Shown one piece after another: positions 24,009 through 32,227 of a stretch of DNA of 59,071 bases (positions within the stretch are counted from its first letter, which is position 1; each line of letters opens with the position of its first letter). The DNA is taken from the NCBI GenBank assembly GCA_902799385.1, contig CADCAK010000011.1, positions 1 to 59,071 on the forward strand. The letters run 5' to 3'. A model generated the notes under the pieces. It ran no database searches and was not told where the DNA came from. It saw nothing but the letters and a program-made list of their open reading frames with translations. The position numbers and the translations under genes were made by a program. This DNA is from an uncultured bacterium. Its GTDB lineage: Bacteria; Verrucomicrobiota; Kiritimatiellia; RFP12; UBA1067.

Positions 24009-25315
24009 TGGCGCGGAAGATGCGAGATTCGGGCGTCGAGTGGATCGGCGAAGTGCCCGAGGGGTGGGAGGTAAATCTAATAGGAACCTTCTATTCGCAG
24101 CGTAGCGAGAAAGTGAGCGATAGGGATTACGCCCCGCTTTCCGTTACCATGAAGGGGGTCCTTTCGCAGTTGGCAACTGTAGCAAAGACAGACGACGGCG
24201 ACAATAGGAAGTTGGTAAAGAAAGGCGACTTTGCAATTAATAGTCGCTCTGACAGGCGTGGCTCGTGCGGGATATCAGAATATGATGGATCGGTTTCTCT
24301 AATAAATACGATTCTCATGCCCCGTGGTGAAATGGATCCAAGGTATTATAATTGGCTATTTCATACAGAAGCTTTTGCTGATGAGTTTTACAAGTGGGGG
24401 CATGGAATAGTTGATGACCTTTGGACTACTCGCTGGTCGGAGATGAAGAGGATCCAGATCGTAGCGCCGCCTCTCCCCGAGCAGCGGCGGATTGCTGACT
24501 ATCTTGATGAGAAGTGCGCGGCGATTGATGGGGCGGTTGACGAGTTGAAGCGTGGTATAGAGGATTGCAAGGCGTGGAAGAAGGCGATTATTTTCGAGGC
24601 CGTGACGGGGAAGGCGAATGTCTTGGCTGCAAAGAACGCAAAGGTCGCAAAGAGGCAGATGCGCGACAGCGGAATCCCTTGGATTGGCGAAATTCCAGAG
24701 GGGTGGGAGGTGAGAAAAGCCAAAAGCACATTGCTTGCTAATGATGGTGGTGTTTGGGGGGAAGATCCTTATGGCGAAAATGATACCATTGTTTTGAGGT
24801 CTACTGAACAGAGTTTGGATGGGAAGTTGTGTATTAATAATCCTGCATACAGGCATTTAAGCGACACAGAAAGAAATCGTTTTTTGCTTAAGCGTTGCGA
24901 TTTGATAATTACCAAGTCCAGTGGGAGTAGAGATCATATTGGCAAAACAAGTTTGATTGACGAAAGTGTCGGCAATCTCAAATGTTGCTATTCAAATTTC
25001 ATTCAGCGCATAAGAGTTGCCGGCTCTCCAAAGTATTATTGGTACTTGTATAACAACTATATTGTTAAATCGCAGTTTGATTATTTGTGTACCACAACTA
25101 CCGGACTAAACAATCTGAACGCAGGAATTATCGGAAATGTTGTTATCCCCATTCCCCCTCTCCCCGAGCAGCAAGCGATTGCCGACTATCTTGACGAGAA
25201 GTGCGCGGCGATTGATGCGCTGGTGGCGGAGAAGGAGAAGCTTATCACCGATCTCGAGGCCTACAAGAAATCGCTCATCTTCGAGCTCGTAACCGGCAAG
25301 CGTGAGGTGGCGTAG
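24008..25315 (+). CDS. hsdS: type I restriction-modification specificity subunit
   Basis: 435 aa with two target-recognition domains, each introduced by the same phrase (DSGVEWIGEVPEGWEV near residue 7; DSGIPWIGEIPEGWEV near 220) and each closed by PPLPEQ-R/Q-xIADYLDEKCAAID plus a coiled-coil spacer. The first TRD covers ~20-155 and the second ~235-385. The conserved halves would let a bipartite target change by recombination. The linker before the second half includes a GCAAAGAACGCAAAGG simple repeat (24627-24656). It overlaps hsdM by 1 nt and abuts the transposase gene. Confidence 0.95.
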   Translation: MARKMRDSGVEWIGEVPEGWEVNLIGTFYSQRSEKVSDRDYAPLSVTMKGVLSQLATVAKTDDGDNRKLVKKGDFAINSRSDRRGSCGISEYDGSVSLINTILMPRGEMDPRYYNWLFHTEAFADEFYKWGHGIVDDLWTTRWSEMKRIQIVAPPLPEQRRIADYLDEKCAAIDGAVDELKRGIEDCKAWKKAIIFEAVTGKANVLAAKNAKVAKRQMRDSGIPWIGEIPEGWEVRKAKSTLLANDGGVWGEDPYGENDTIVLRSTEQSLDGKLCINNPAYRHLSDTERNRFLLKRCDLIITKSSGSRDHIGKTSLIDESVGNLKCCYSNFIQRIRVAGSPKYYWYLYNNYIVKSQFDYLCTTTTGLNNLNAGIIGNVVIPIPPLPEQQAIADYLDEKCAAIDALVAEKEKLITDLEAYKKSLIFELVTGKREVA

Positions 25316-26626
25316 TTGGCGATAAGGTTAGAGACTAAGCATTCAATGCTCAGGCGGTGTAGGGGCTGGGATTACCGCCGGCCGTGCATCTACCAGATTA
25401 CGCTTGTCTTGGCCGATCGCAAATCAAAGGCGCTTGGGCGGTTGGTAATAGACCGAGAGCTGCCGCTCTCGGTACGGGACGGATTGGAGCATAGATTGGA
25501 GGTGGCCGCCTCAAGCTATGTCGCCCTCACTTCGGCGGGCGAAGCGGTTATGAGCGAGTTTTTGAGGATTGGCGAGCATCACCCAGAGATCATGCCGCTG
25601 TTCATTCAAGTAATGCCCGACCACATTCATTTTATCATTCATGTGACAAAACCGATGGCGCGGCCTCTCGGCCAGGCGATAGCGGGCTTCAAGGCGGGCA
25701 GTTCAAAAGCCGCCATTGGCAAGGGCGGGCTTTGGGCAGAGGGGTTTCAAGATACGATTCTCTTTCACGAGGGGCAGCTCGACTCGATGTTTACTTACCT
25801 TCGCGACAACCCACGTCGCCTCGCGGTAAAGCAACTCTTCCCAGAGTTGTTTAGGGTGAGGAATGATTTGTGTTTGAAGCTGCCGCGTCAAGACTCGGGA
25901 AACCGAGAGCTGCCGCTCTCGGCACATGACAGGCCGTTTCGAGAACAGAACAGACCGCTTTTGGCACGTGACAGATCGCTTCAAGCACAGGATAGACCGC
26001 TCTCGGCACAGAATAGACCGCTTTGTTCGGTGCTTGGCGCGGGAGCGCCGAGCTTTAAGGCTCATTTCTCGGCCATCGGCAATCTCTTTCTTCTCGACTC
26101 GCCGAATATCATTCAGGTGCAGTGCTCTCGCGCCTACCTTGCCTATAAGCGTGTTCCGAAGCCGGGCGGCGGGCGCAAGATCGCCCGCGATGCCGCTGGC
26201 GTTCCGATTGTAGAAAAGGCCACGCCCGAATTTGAAGAGAAGCGCGACGAACTGCTCGCTGCCGCAAGGCACGGCGCGGTTTTGATTTCCCCGTGTATCT
26301 CTGACGGCGAGCGCGAGATTGCGCGGCTTGCTTTCGCTGCGTCGTTGCCAGTGATTGCGCTTCGAAATATGGGCTTCTCGCCGCTTTACAAGCCAGGCGG
26401 CAAACTCTTTGACAAGGCGGCGAACGGCAAGCTTCTTTTGCTCGCTCCCGCCGCTTGGCCTTACTCGACGAGCGAAAAGCCGATGACGCGCTTCGACGCC
26501 TGTGCATTAAATCGCATAGCCCAGCTGATTGCAGGCGATGGCGCTGCTGTGATAAACTATAAAGGCATGCAGCCCAAGGACATCGACCGCCTCGTGCGTG
26601 AGGCGGTCGCCAAAGGAGGTGTCTGA
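25316..26626 (+). CDS. REP-associated tyrosine transposase (RAYT) with DprA-like C-terminal domain, inside the R-M operon
   Basis: 436 aa. Residues ~10-200 are an IS200-like Y1 HUH domain: H103-I-H105 in MPDHIHFIIHV and the catalytic tyrosine Y161 in TYLRDNPRRL. Residues ~195-245 are repetitive (ELPLSAHDRPF then 7-residue repeats of AQDRPLS type) encoded by a hairpin and 21-bp units. Residues ~255-436 have GAVLISPCISDGEREIARLA and ALNRIAQLIAG, reminiscent of the DprA/LOG Rossmann fold found fused to some RAYTs. The start (TTG) directly follows the hsdS stop; ATG 25346 is an alternative. It ends 2 nt before hsdR, so it is an integral operon member. All key HUH residues are present, so it could be active. 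Confidence 0.85.
   Translation: MAIRLETKHSMLRRCRGWDYRRPCIYQITLVLADRKSKALGRLVIDRELPLSVRDGLEHRLEVAASSYVALTSAGEAVMSEFLRIGEHHPEIMPLFIQVMPDHIHFIIHVTKPMARPLGQAIAGFKAGSSKAAIGKGGLWAEGFQDTILFHEGQLDSMFTYLRDNPRRLAVKQLFPELFRVRNDLCLKLPRQDSGNRELPLSAHDRPFREQNRPLLARDRSLQAQDRPLSAQNRPLCSVLGAGAPSFKAHFSAIGNLFLLDSPNIIQVQCSRAYLAYKRVPKPGGGRKIARDAAGVPIVEKATPEFEEKRDELLAAARHGAVLISPCISDGEREIARLAFAASLPVIALRNMGFSPLYKPGGKLFDKAANGKLLLLAPAAWPYSTSEKPMTRFDACALNRIAQLIAGDGAAVINYKGMQPKDIDRLVREAVAKGGV
25453..25487 (+). repeat. RM hairpin element, copy near the RAYT 5' end
   Basis: Arms CCGAGAG/CTCTCGG with loop CTGCCG, followed by a diverged single unit (TACGGGACGGATTGG). Confidence 0.75.
25903..26053 (+). repeat. RM composite element in the RAYT gene: hairpin, five 21-bp units, inverted hairpin
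   Basis: Starts with arms CCGAGAG/CTCTCGG around CTGCCG (25903-25922), continues with five 21-bp units of the form GCACAGGATAGACCGCTCTC, and closes with a reverse-orientation hairpin GGCG/CGCC around CGGGAG (26032-26053). This resembles a REPIN, two REP-like ends in opposite orientation. The frame stays open and reads as heptapeptide repeats. Confidence 0.8.
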
Positions 26627-26628
26627 CA

Positions 26629-29600
26629 ATGGCCAATAACGAACACCAATTTGAAAGCGACATAGAAGCGCTGATGACTGGCGAGCTTGGCTGGTCGAAA
26701 GCAAGGAAACTTGGCGCTGCCGCGCCAAGCACAGAACATAGCGAAAAGGCGCTTGACCTTGCAACGCTCGTAAAGTTCGTGAAGGCGAGCCAGCCGAGGG
26801 AATGGGCGTTCTTTGTGAAGGCATGTTCTGGGCTTGATCCTGAACGCGAATTCTACAAGAAGTTTGAGGATGCTGTCGCCACGGAAGGAATGATAGATGT
26901 CCTTCGCAACGGCTTCTACGCGAACGGCAAACATTTTTCGATTTGCTATTTCAAGCCGGAGAACAGGCTCAACGAGACAGCACTTGCCAACTACGAGAAG
27001 AACATCTGCGAGTTTCACCGCCAGTGGCACTACAGCGCGAGCGATACGGCAAAGAGCGTGGATGTGATGCTTTCGGTCAACGGAATTCCGCTTGTGGCCA
27101 TTGAGTTGAAAGATCAGTTTACAGGGCAGACGGTCGAGAACGCCAAGGTGCAGTGGATGACCGACCGCAACCCCAAGGAGGGCGCGTTCCGACTCAACCA
27201 CAGGGTGCTTGTATTCTTTGCCGTCGACTTGAACGAGGCATGGATGACGACTCAGCTTGCGGGCGAAGAGACTCGGTTTCTGCCTTTCAACCAAGGTTCG
27301 GCTGGCGCGGGCGAAGATGGCGGCGCGGGAAACCCTCCATGGAACTTGGCGCTACCGCGCCAAGCACAGGACAGACCGTTTCAAGCACAGCACTTAGGCC
27401 CGAAGGCGCCCACCGATTATCTTTGGCGTGATGTCTTGGCGAAAGACTCGCTTCTCGACATCCTTCAGAAGTTTGTCAACTACGAGGCTAAAGAGAAGCG
27501 ACTTGTTTTCCCGCGCTTCCACCAACTCGATGTCGTGAGAAAGCTTATCGCCGATGTGAAGGCACACGGTAGCGGGAAGAACTATCTTGTTCAACATTCG
27601 GCGGGGTCGGGAAAGTCAAACTCAATCGCATGGATCGGCTATCGGCTTGCCAGTCTCTTCAACGACGAAGACAAGCCGGTGTTCAATTCGGTAATCATAG
27701 TTACTGACAGGCGTGTTCTCGACAAGCAGTTGCAGAACACGGTGATGAGTTTCAATCCGAAGCTTGGCGAAGTGGCGGTGATTGACGAGAAGAAGCATGC
27801 AAAAGACTTGCTTGCGGCGATTGACGACGGCAAGCGGATAATAGTCTCGACATTGCAGAAGTTCCCTGTGATTTTCAAGGACGTAAAGAGCGTCGAGGGA
27901 AAGCGGTTTGCCATTGTGGTTGATGAGGCGCATTCTAGCCAGACAGGACAGAGCGCGGCAAAGCTGAAGATCGCACTTGCAGATTTGAGAGAGGCAGTTG
28001 CCGAATACGAAGCTGAGACTGGCAAGAAGATAGACAAGGACGACCTTGACTCGCCTGAGACGCAACTTGCGCTTATGATGTGCACGCATGGCAAGCACAG
28101 GAACCTTAGCTACTTCGCTTTTACGGCGACGCCAAAGGATGTGACGCTCGACATCTTCGGAACGCGGCAGAGAAACGGTTCCTTCCGACCGTTCCACACC
28201 TATTCGATGCGGCAGGCGATAGAGGAAGGGTTCATCCATGATGTGCTCGCCAACTACACGACCTACAAGACATGCTATGAGATTGTAAAGGCGACTGCGG
28301 ACAATCCAGAGGTGCCTGTTAGCGAGGCGGCGAAGACGATCAAGAAATACAAGAACCTACATCCAAAGAACTTTGTCGAGAAGAGCGCAGTTATTGTCGA
28401 CACTTTCCTTTCCGTCACCCGAAGGAAGTTTAAGGGCGCGAAGATGATGGTTGTTACTGACTCGCGTCGCGCGGCGGTCAGGTATTTCTTTGCGTTGCAG
28501 GAGGCCTTGAAGGATCGCGGACAAGAAGCGGTCAAGGTGATGGTCGCGTTTTCTGGTCAGATTGAAGATCCGCCGAAGAGTGGAACGATCCACACGGAAG
28601 AGAGCCTTAATGCGGTTTCTATGGGTAAGACCGTGAAGGAGTCGCAGACGAAAGCCGTATTCCACAAAGAGGGCGACATCCTTGTTGTGGCGGAAAAGTA
28701 CCAGACGGGTTTTGATGAGCCGCTTCTCCACACGATGATCGTGGATAAGAAGCTCCGCGATGTAAAGGCAGTGCAGACACTTTCCCGCGTGAACCGCATT
28801 CATCCAGGGAAGACTGACACCTACATCCTCGACTTCGTGAACACTGACGCGGAGATCAAGGAAGCGTTCCAGCCCTACTATCAGGAAACAGGGCTTGCGG
28901 AAGAAATCAATATCGACCTTGTCTTCAAGAAGCGCAAGGAGATAAGAAAGGTCAACCTTTATTCCGAGGCCGATATTGAGGCGGTGAATAAGATACATTT
29001 CGCCGGTGGCGGTAAGAAGAATGCATCCGTGCAAGGGCAGATCGCAGGGGCGCTTACGCCTGTTGTCGGGAAGTATAACGCGCTCACGGCGAAGGAACGC
29101 TCTCTTTACAGAAGGAATGTTCGCTCTTTCGTGCGCTGGTACAACTACTTGACGCAGATCACGCGTCTTTTTGACGACGAGATTCAGAAAGAACACACGT
29201 TCCTAACTTATCTTGAGCATCTTCTCCCACCGGACGCACACGAAGTGGTCGATCTGGAAGGGGCGGTGAAGCTCAAGTATTACAAGTTGAAGGAAACGTT
29301 CTCAGGCGCAATAGAACTTGAGAAGAAGTCGTCCATTTTTGACGCACCGAAACCAAAGCCCGCAACAGTAATGACACAGGCGCGGTCGCTGCTGCAAGAG
29401 GTGATAAACGCGATCAACGAGGCGTATGCGGGAGACTTTACCGACTCTGACCTCGTTATTGTCGAGATGGTGCTACCGAAGGTGCTTTCCAGCGCGAAGC
29501 TCAAGAAGGCGGCGACGGCCAATGAGCGAAATGTTTACATCGAGGGCATCTTCCCAGGCGTTCTCGACCAGATTGTTCTTGATGCATATCGAGAGAACGA

Positions 29601-30174
29601 CAAGGCGTTTGACGCGCTCTTGAATGACAAGGCCAAGTATCTTGCTTTCCTGAAAGCCCTTGCGGACATAAGCTATGTAGAGTTCAAGAAGAAACGCATG
29701 GAAAGCAAGAAGTGGGATGGCTGGGGAGAGGTGGTGAGCGATGTAGCCGAGGATCTGCGGTTCCGTGAGTATTTGCCGCTCTATTCGCTTCGCGCTGCCT
29801 GCGGCGTGTTGGGTGATGGTGAGATTACTGAGCCGGAGGGCTGGGTCAAGGCAGAGGGCGTTGGGAAGCTCGACAAGACTATGGTTGTCGTTCACGCCGA
29901 GGGTGACTCGATGGAGCCGACAATCCATGATGGCGATCTTTGCGTCGTAAGAAAGATTGGTGGCGGAAATTACGACGACCAAATCGTTCTTGTTCAGAGA
30001 AACGATAAGGCGTCCGATCCTGAACTCGGTGGCGCGTATTTGCTGAAGAAGCTTGTCAAGAAGGGCGGTAAAACTCTGCTCCGTTCAATCAACCGCGAGT
30101 ATCCCGACATCTCAATCGACCACGACGATGATATAACCATTGTCGCCTCGTTGCATAAAGTGCTTCACAGATAG
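26629..30174 (+). CDS. hsdR: type I restriction endonuclease subunit with C-terminal LexA/S24-type peptidase domain
   Basis: 1181 aa. The N-terminal nuclease motif is D145-x13-E159-L-K161. The SF2 translocase has Walker A AGSGKS with K329, DEAH at 432-435, FTATPK near 498 and QTLSRVNRIHPG near 720. A helical region follows. Residues ~1060-1181 are an extra domain typical of S24 peptidases: GDSMEPT with Ser1094, DGDLCVVRKI, and a lysine at K1140 (AYLLKKLVKKG) aligned with the LexA catalytic lysine. This suggests self-cleavage or a regulated cut of the motor subunit, for example after DNA damage. Two RM repeat elements lie in frame (near residues 28-40 and 239-256). Start ATG 26629 with AAAGGAGG upstream. 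Confidence 0.93.
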   Translation: MANNEHQFESDIEALMTGELGWSKARKLGAAAPSTEHSEKALDLATLVKFVKASQPREWAFFVKACSGLDPEREFYKKFEDAVATEGMIDVLRNGFYANGKHFSICYFKPENRLNETALANYEKNICEFHRQWHYSASDTAKSVDVMLSVNGIPLVAIELKDQFTGQTVENAKVQWMTDRNPKEGAFRLNHRVLVFFAVDLNEAWMTTQLAGEETRFLPFNQGSAGAGEDGGAGNPPWNLALPRQAQDRPFQAQHLGPKAPTDYLWRDVLAKDSLLDILQKFVNYEAKEKRLVFPRFHQLDVVRKLIADVKAHGSGKNYLVQHSAGSGKSNSIAWIGYRLASLFNDEDKPVFNSVIIVTDRRVLDKQLQNTVMSFNPKLGEVAVIDEKKHAKDLLAAIDDGKRIIVSTLQKFPVIFKDVKSVEGKRFAIVVDEAHSSQTGQSAAKLKIALADLREAVAEYEAETGKKIDKDDLDSPETQLALMMCTHGKHRNLSYFAFTATPKDVTLDIFGTRQRNGSFRPFHTYSMRQAIEEGFIHDVLANYTTYKTCYEIVKATADNPEVPVSEAAKTIKKYKNLHPKNFVEKSAVIVDTFLSVTRRKFKGAKMMVVTDSRRAAVRYFFALQEALKDRGQEAVKVMVAFSGQIEDPPKSGTIHTEESLNAVSMGKTVKESQTKAVFHKEGDILVVAEKYQTGFDEPLLHTMIVDKKLRDVKAVQTLSRVNRIHPGKTDTYILDFVNTDAEIKEAFQPYYQETGLAEEINIDLVFKKRKEIRKVNLYSEADIEAVNKIHFAGGGKKNASVQGQIAGALTPVVGKYNALTAKERSLYRRNVRSFVRWYNYLTQITRLFDDEIQKEHTFLTYLEHLLPPDAHEVVDLEGAVKLKYYKLKETFSGAIELEKKSSIFDAPKPKPATVMTQARSLLQEVINAINEAYAGDFTDSDLVIVEMVLPKVLSSAKLKKAATANERNVYIEGIFPGVLDQIVLDAYRENDKAFDALLNDKAKYLAFLKALADISYVEFKKKRMESKKWDGWGEVVSDVAEDLRFREYLPLYSLRAACGVLGDGEITEPEGWVKAEGVGKLDKTMVVVHAEGDSMEPTIHDGDLCVVRKIGGGNYDDQIVLVQRNDKASDPELGGAYLLKKLVKKGGKTLLRSINREYPDISIDHDDDITIVASLHKVLHR
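26710..26750 (+). repeat. RM hairpin element, first hsdR copy
   Basis: Arms CTTGGCG/CGCCAAG around loop CTGCCG (26710-26729), then one diverged unit CACAGAACATAGCG. Confidence 0.75.
27345..27397 (+). repeat. RM hairpin element, second hsdR copy
   Basis: Arms CTTGGCG/CGCCAAG around loop CTACCG (27345-27364), followed by CACAGGACAGACCGTTTCAA and a decaying second unit. It sits in a loop between the nuclease and motor domains, where related HsdR proteins have a short NPPNP-like stretch. Confidence 0.8.
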
Positions 30175-30194
30175 CCAGATGGAAGGTTGCGTAT

Positions 30195-30494
30195 ATGGCG
30201 ATGCCACAGAGAGACGATCCGCCTACGCCAAGGCTACGGCGGACAAGTACGATCCTCCTTCGCTCTTGCGAGCTTCCGCCTACGCGCCTTGCGCTATGGC
30301 GGACAAGACGGCGGACAAGTTGAGGAAATCAAGCGGCTGGAACCGCCTTCGCCGAGGCTTCGGCCTACGCTAAAGCTTCGGCACGACAAGTCGGCGGGTC
30401 AAGTGCGCTGCTTGAATACGCCGTTATGCATGAAGACGAAGCCGAAGCCGCCCGCCTCCGCGCCGAGCTGGCGAAATTGGTGGAGAAGGTGTAG
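30195..30494 (+). pseudogene. UVR-motif mini-gene, copy 1, broken by two REP insertions
   Basis: The ATG and first codons (MAMPQRD) match the intact start of the copy at 32043, but REP-type sequence replaces a few bases at 30218-30319 and again enters at 30341-30403, destroying the frame. After the second insert the remaining codons continue to TAG 30494 and give the natural C-terminus (RAELAKLVEKV). The uninterrupted peptide would be about 46 aa, with the helix-turn-helix pattern of UvrB/UvrC UVR motifs. Confidence 0.7.
30218..30403 (+). repeat. REP palindromes with TCCGCCTACGCC...GGCGGACAAGT ends
   Basis: Several imperfect palindromes of TCCGCC/GGCGGA type, one of which would read AYAKATADK in another frame. 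The block at 30218-30319 holds three such hairpins and the block at 30341-30403 one or two. A relative lies at 32159-32227. This family differs in sequence from the RM hairpin family in hsdM, RAYT and hsdR. Confidence 0.75.
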
Positions 30495-30512
30495 CGCGGC
30501 GGTTTTGCCGCG
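30495..30512 (+). terminator. hairpin after the R-M operon
   Basis: CGCGGC (30495-30500), loop GGTTTT, GCCGCG (30507-30512), starting at the stop codon of the broken mini-gene. The downstream T-tract is weak, so termination is only a possibility. Confidence 0.4.
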
Positions 30513-30552
30513 GATTAGTTTGCCTAAAGTCTCGTTTTCCCAGTCGCAAAAC

Positions 30553-30584
30553 TTTTTTCCGATTTAAGGTTAGATTTAAGAATT
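30553..30584 (+). repeat. right direct repeat flanking the R-M cassette
   Basis: Matches 21892-21922 at 27 of 29 positions in the same orientation, so the pair would bound an ~8.7-kb segment holding hsdM, hsdS, RAYT, hsdR and the first mini-gene. Confidence 0.55.
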
Positions 30585-30682
30585 GAACATTTACCTATTT
30601 TTCGAGGGTACGGGTCGGGGCGTAGCTGGCAAGATAGGCGAACGTAGACTGGTGGGCACTTCCCTTTCAGTGTTGTTTTTGA

Positions 30683-30688
30683 TATACT
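30683..30688 (+). promoter_or_regulatory. extended -10 TGATATACT for the ATPase gene
   Basis: The TATACT box is followed ~8 nt later by TTCAAAAA, which recurs inverted as TTTTTGAA near 30723-30730, a possible operator. The gene itself has a strong GGAGG site. Confidence 0.45.
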
Positions 30689-30743
30689 TTCCTTGGTTCA
30701 AAAAAGGTTAACAAGTTAATTGTTTTTGAAACGGAGGAAGTCT

Positions 30744-32033
30744 ATGAGGATCAATCGGCAGACGTATGTCGAGAAGCTTGTTAAGCACAAACACAACGGA
30801 TTGGTAAAGGTCATTACTGGACTTCGCCGTTGCGGCAAGAGTTATCTGCTGTTCAATTTGTTCAAGCGACATTTGCGTTCCAATGGGGTCAAGGCGGATC
30901 ATATCGTAGAGATCGCGCTTGATGATGATTCGTTCGAGCGTCTAAGGGATCCTCGTGAATTGTCGGCGTATATAAGGAAGCGTATCGGGCGGCGTCGTGG
31001 CAAGACTTATGTACTGATCGACGAAATACAGATGTGCGAGGAGCTTCCGTCGTCTGTTCCGGGTTCGAAGGCCACTATCTCGTTTTACGATGTGTTGAAC
31101 GGGCTTATGAAGCTACCGGGAATTGACATATATGTAACAGGATCGAACTCCCAGATGCTTTCGAAGGACGTTGCCACGAATTTTCGCGACAGGGGTTTTG
31201 AAATCCGCCTTCACCCACTTTCGTTTGCCGAATACGTCGAGGCGACAGGAAAGGATGCGCCGACGGCGTTCGAAGATTACATCACGTGGGGAGGCCTGCC
31301 GCTTGCGGTTCTCGAAAAGGACGATGACGAAAGGTCTCGGTATCTCAAGGGGCTCTTCGAGCGGGTGTACATCAAGGACATCTGCGAACGACATGGGATT
31401 CAGGATGACTACGTTCTGAACAATGTCGTCGACGCTGTTTCGTCAAGCGTCGGAAGTTTGACCAATCCGCACAAGCTTGTCAACACGCTTCGATCGGTGC
31501 TCAACGTAAAAACGAACGACCATGTGCTCAATGGCTATCTGGGCTATCTTTGCGACGCCTTTCTCTTTTCGAAGGTTCTCCGGTATGACGTGAAGGGGAA
31601 AAGCTATTTTGACACGCCCCACAAGTATTTTGCCGAAGACGTCGGGTTGCGGAATGCCAGACTGAATTTCCGGCAGGTCGAAGGGGATCATCTGATGGAG
31701 AACGTGATATACAACGAACTGGTTGTCAGGGGGTACAATGTTGACGTTGGTGTTGTGCCAATAGCGTCCAGAGTCGAGAGAAAACAGTCTATACGGCAGC
31801 ATGAAATCGATTTTGTAGTCAACCTTGGCTCAAAGAAACTGTACATCCAGAGTGCGCTTTCTGTAGAATCCGCCGAGAAGCTTGAACAGGAGACGTTGTC
31901 GTTGAGAAAGAGCGGCGATTTCTTCAGGAAGATTGTGGTGGTTGGCGGAATGAAGAGGTTGACGCGAGATGAATCAGGGATAGAGTATGTGGGAGTAATT
32001 CCTTTTCTTTTGGACAGAACAATATTGAATTAA
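30744..32033 (+). CDS. DUF4143-type AAA ATPase
   Basis: 429 aa. Walker A GLRRCGKSYLL near residue 25, Walker B YVLIDEIQ near 90 and sensor-like YVTGSNSQML near 130 define the AAA domain; residues ~215-400 fit DUF4143, with the family's LMENVIYNEL region and a PD-(D/E)xK-like HEIDFVV segment. Such ATPases are widespread in gut anaerobes and commonly lie in accessory regions; their function is unsettled. The ATG 30744 is chosen because GGAGG lies 8 nt upstream. Mini-gene copies lie on both sides. GC content is lower than in the housekeeping genes. Confidence 0.9.
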   Translation: MRINRQTYVEKLVKHKHNGLVKVITGLRRCGKSYLLFNLFKRHLRSNGVKADHIVEIALDDDSFERLRDPRELSAYIRKRIGRRRGKTYVLIDEIQMCEELPSSVPGSKATISFYDVLNGLMKLPGIDIYVTGSNSQMLSKDVATNFRDRGFEIRLHPLSFAEYVEATGKDAPTAFEDYITWGGLPLAVLEKDDDERSRYLKGLFERVYIKDICERHGIQDDYVLNNVVDAVSSSVGSLTNPHKLVNTLRSVLNVKTNDHVLNGYLGYLCDAFLFSKVLRYDVKGKSYFDTPHKYFAEDVGLRNARLNFRQVEGDHLMENVIYNELVVRGYNVDVGVVPIASRVERKQSIRQHEIDFVVNLGSKKLYIQSALSVESAEKLEQETLSLRKSGDFFRKIVVVGGMKRLTRDESGIEYVGVIPFLLDRTILN

Positions 32034-32042
32034 GAGGCACGG

Positions 32043-32174
32043 ATGGCGATGCCACAGAGAGACGAAACAATTGAGGAAATCAAGCGGCTGGATGCGTTGC
32101 TTGAATACGCCGTCATGCATGAAGACGAAGCCGAGGCCGCGCGCCTCCGCGCCGAGCTTCCTCCTTCGCTCTAA
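32043..32174 (+). CDS. UVR-motif mini-protein, copy 2, 3' end altered by REP insertion
   Basis: Starts 10 nt after the ATPase gene. Reads MAMPQRDETIEEIKRL, then LLEYAVMHEDEAEAARL, matching the UvrB/UvrC UVR helical hairpin (pattern A-x4-D/E-x-E-x-AA-x-LR). After codon 39 a REP palindrome (32159-32227) enters and supplies a premature stop at 32174. The original last codons (AKLVEKV) resume after it at 32228-32250 in DNA. The shortened 43-aa product may still fold. UVR motifs mediate protein-protein contacts (UvrB-UvrC, ClpC adaptors), so an adaptor role is conceivable. Confidence 0.5.
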   Translation: MAMPQRDETIEEIKRLDALLEYAVMHEDEAEAARLRAELPPSL

Positions 32175-32227
32175 CGAGCTTCCGCCTACGCGCTTTGCGC
32201 TACGGCGGACAAGTCGGCGGACAAGTA
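32159..32227 (+). repeat. REP insertion in mini-gene copy 2
   Basis: Begins TCCTCCTTCGCTC and ends GTCGGCGGACAAGTA, the same family as 30218-30319. Comparison with copy 1 gives the insertion boundaries to within a few bases. Confidence 0.7.

Noticed and set aside
25903..26053. CRISPR array suggested by regular 21-bp units
   Set aside because: The units are contiguous with no spacers, diverged from one another, and lie inside an open reading frame; no cas genes are present.
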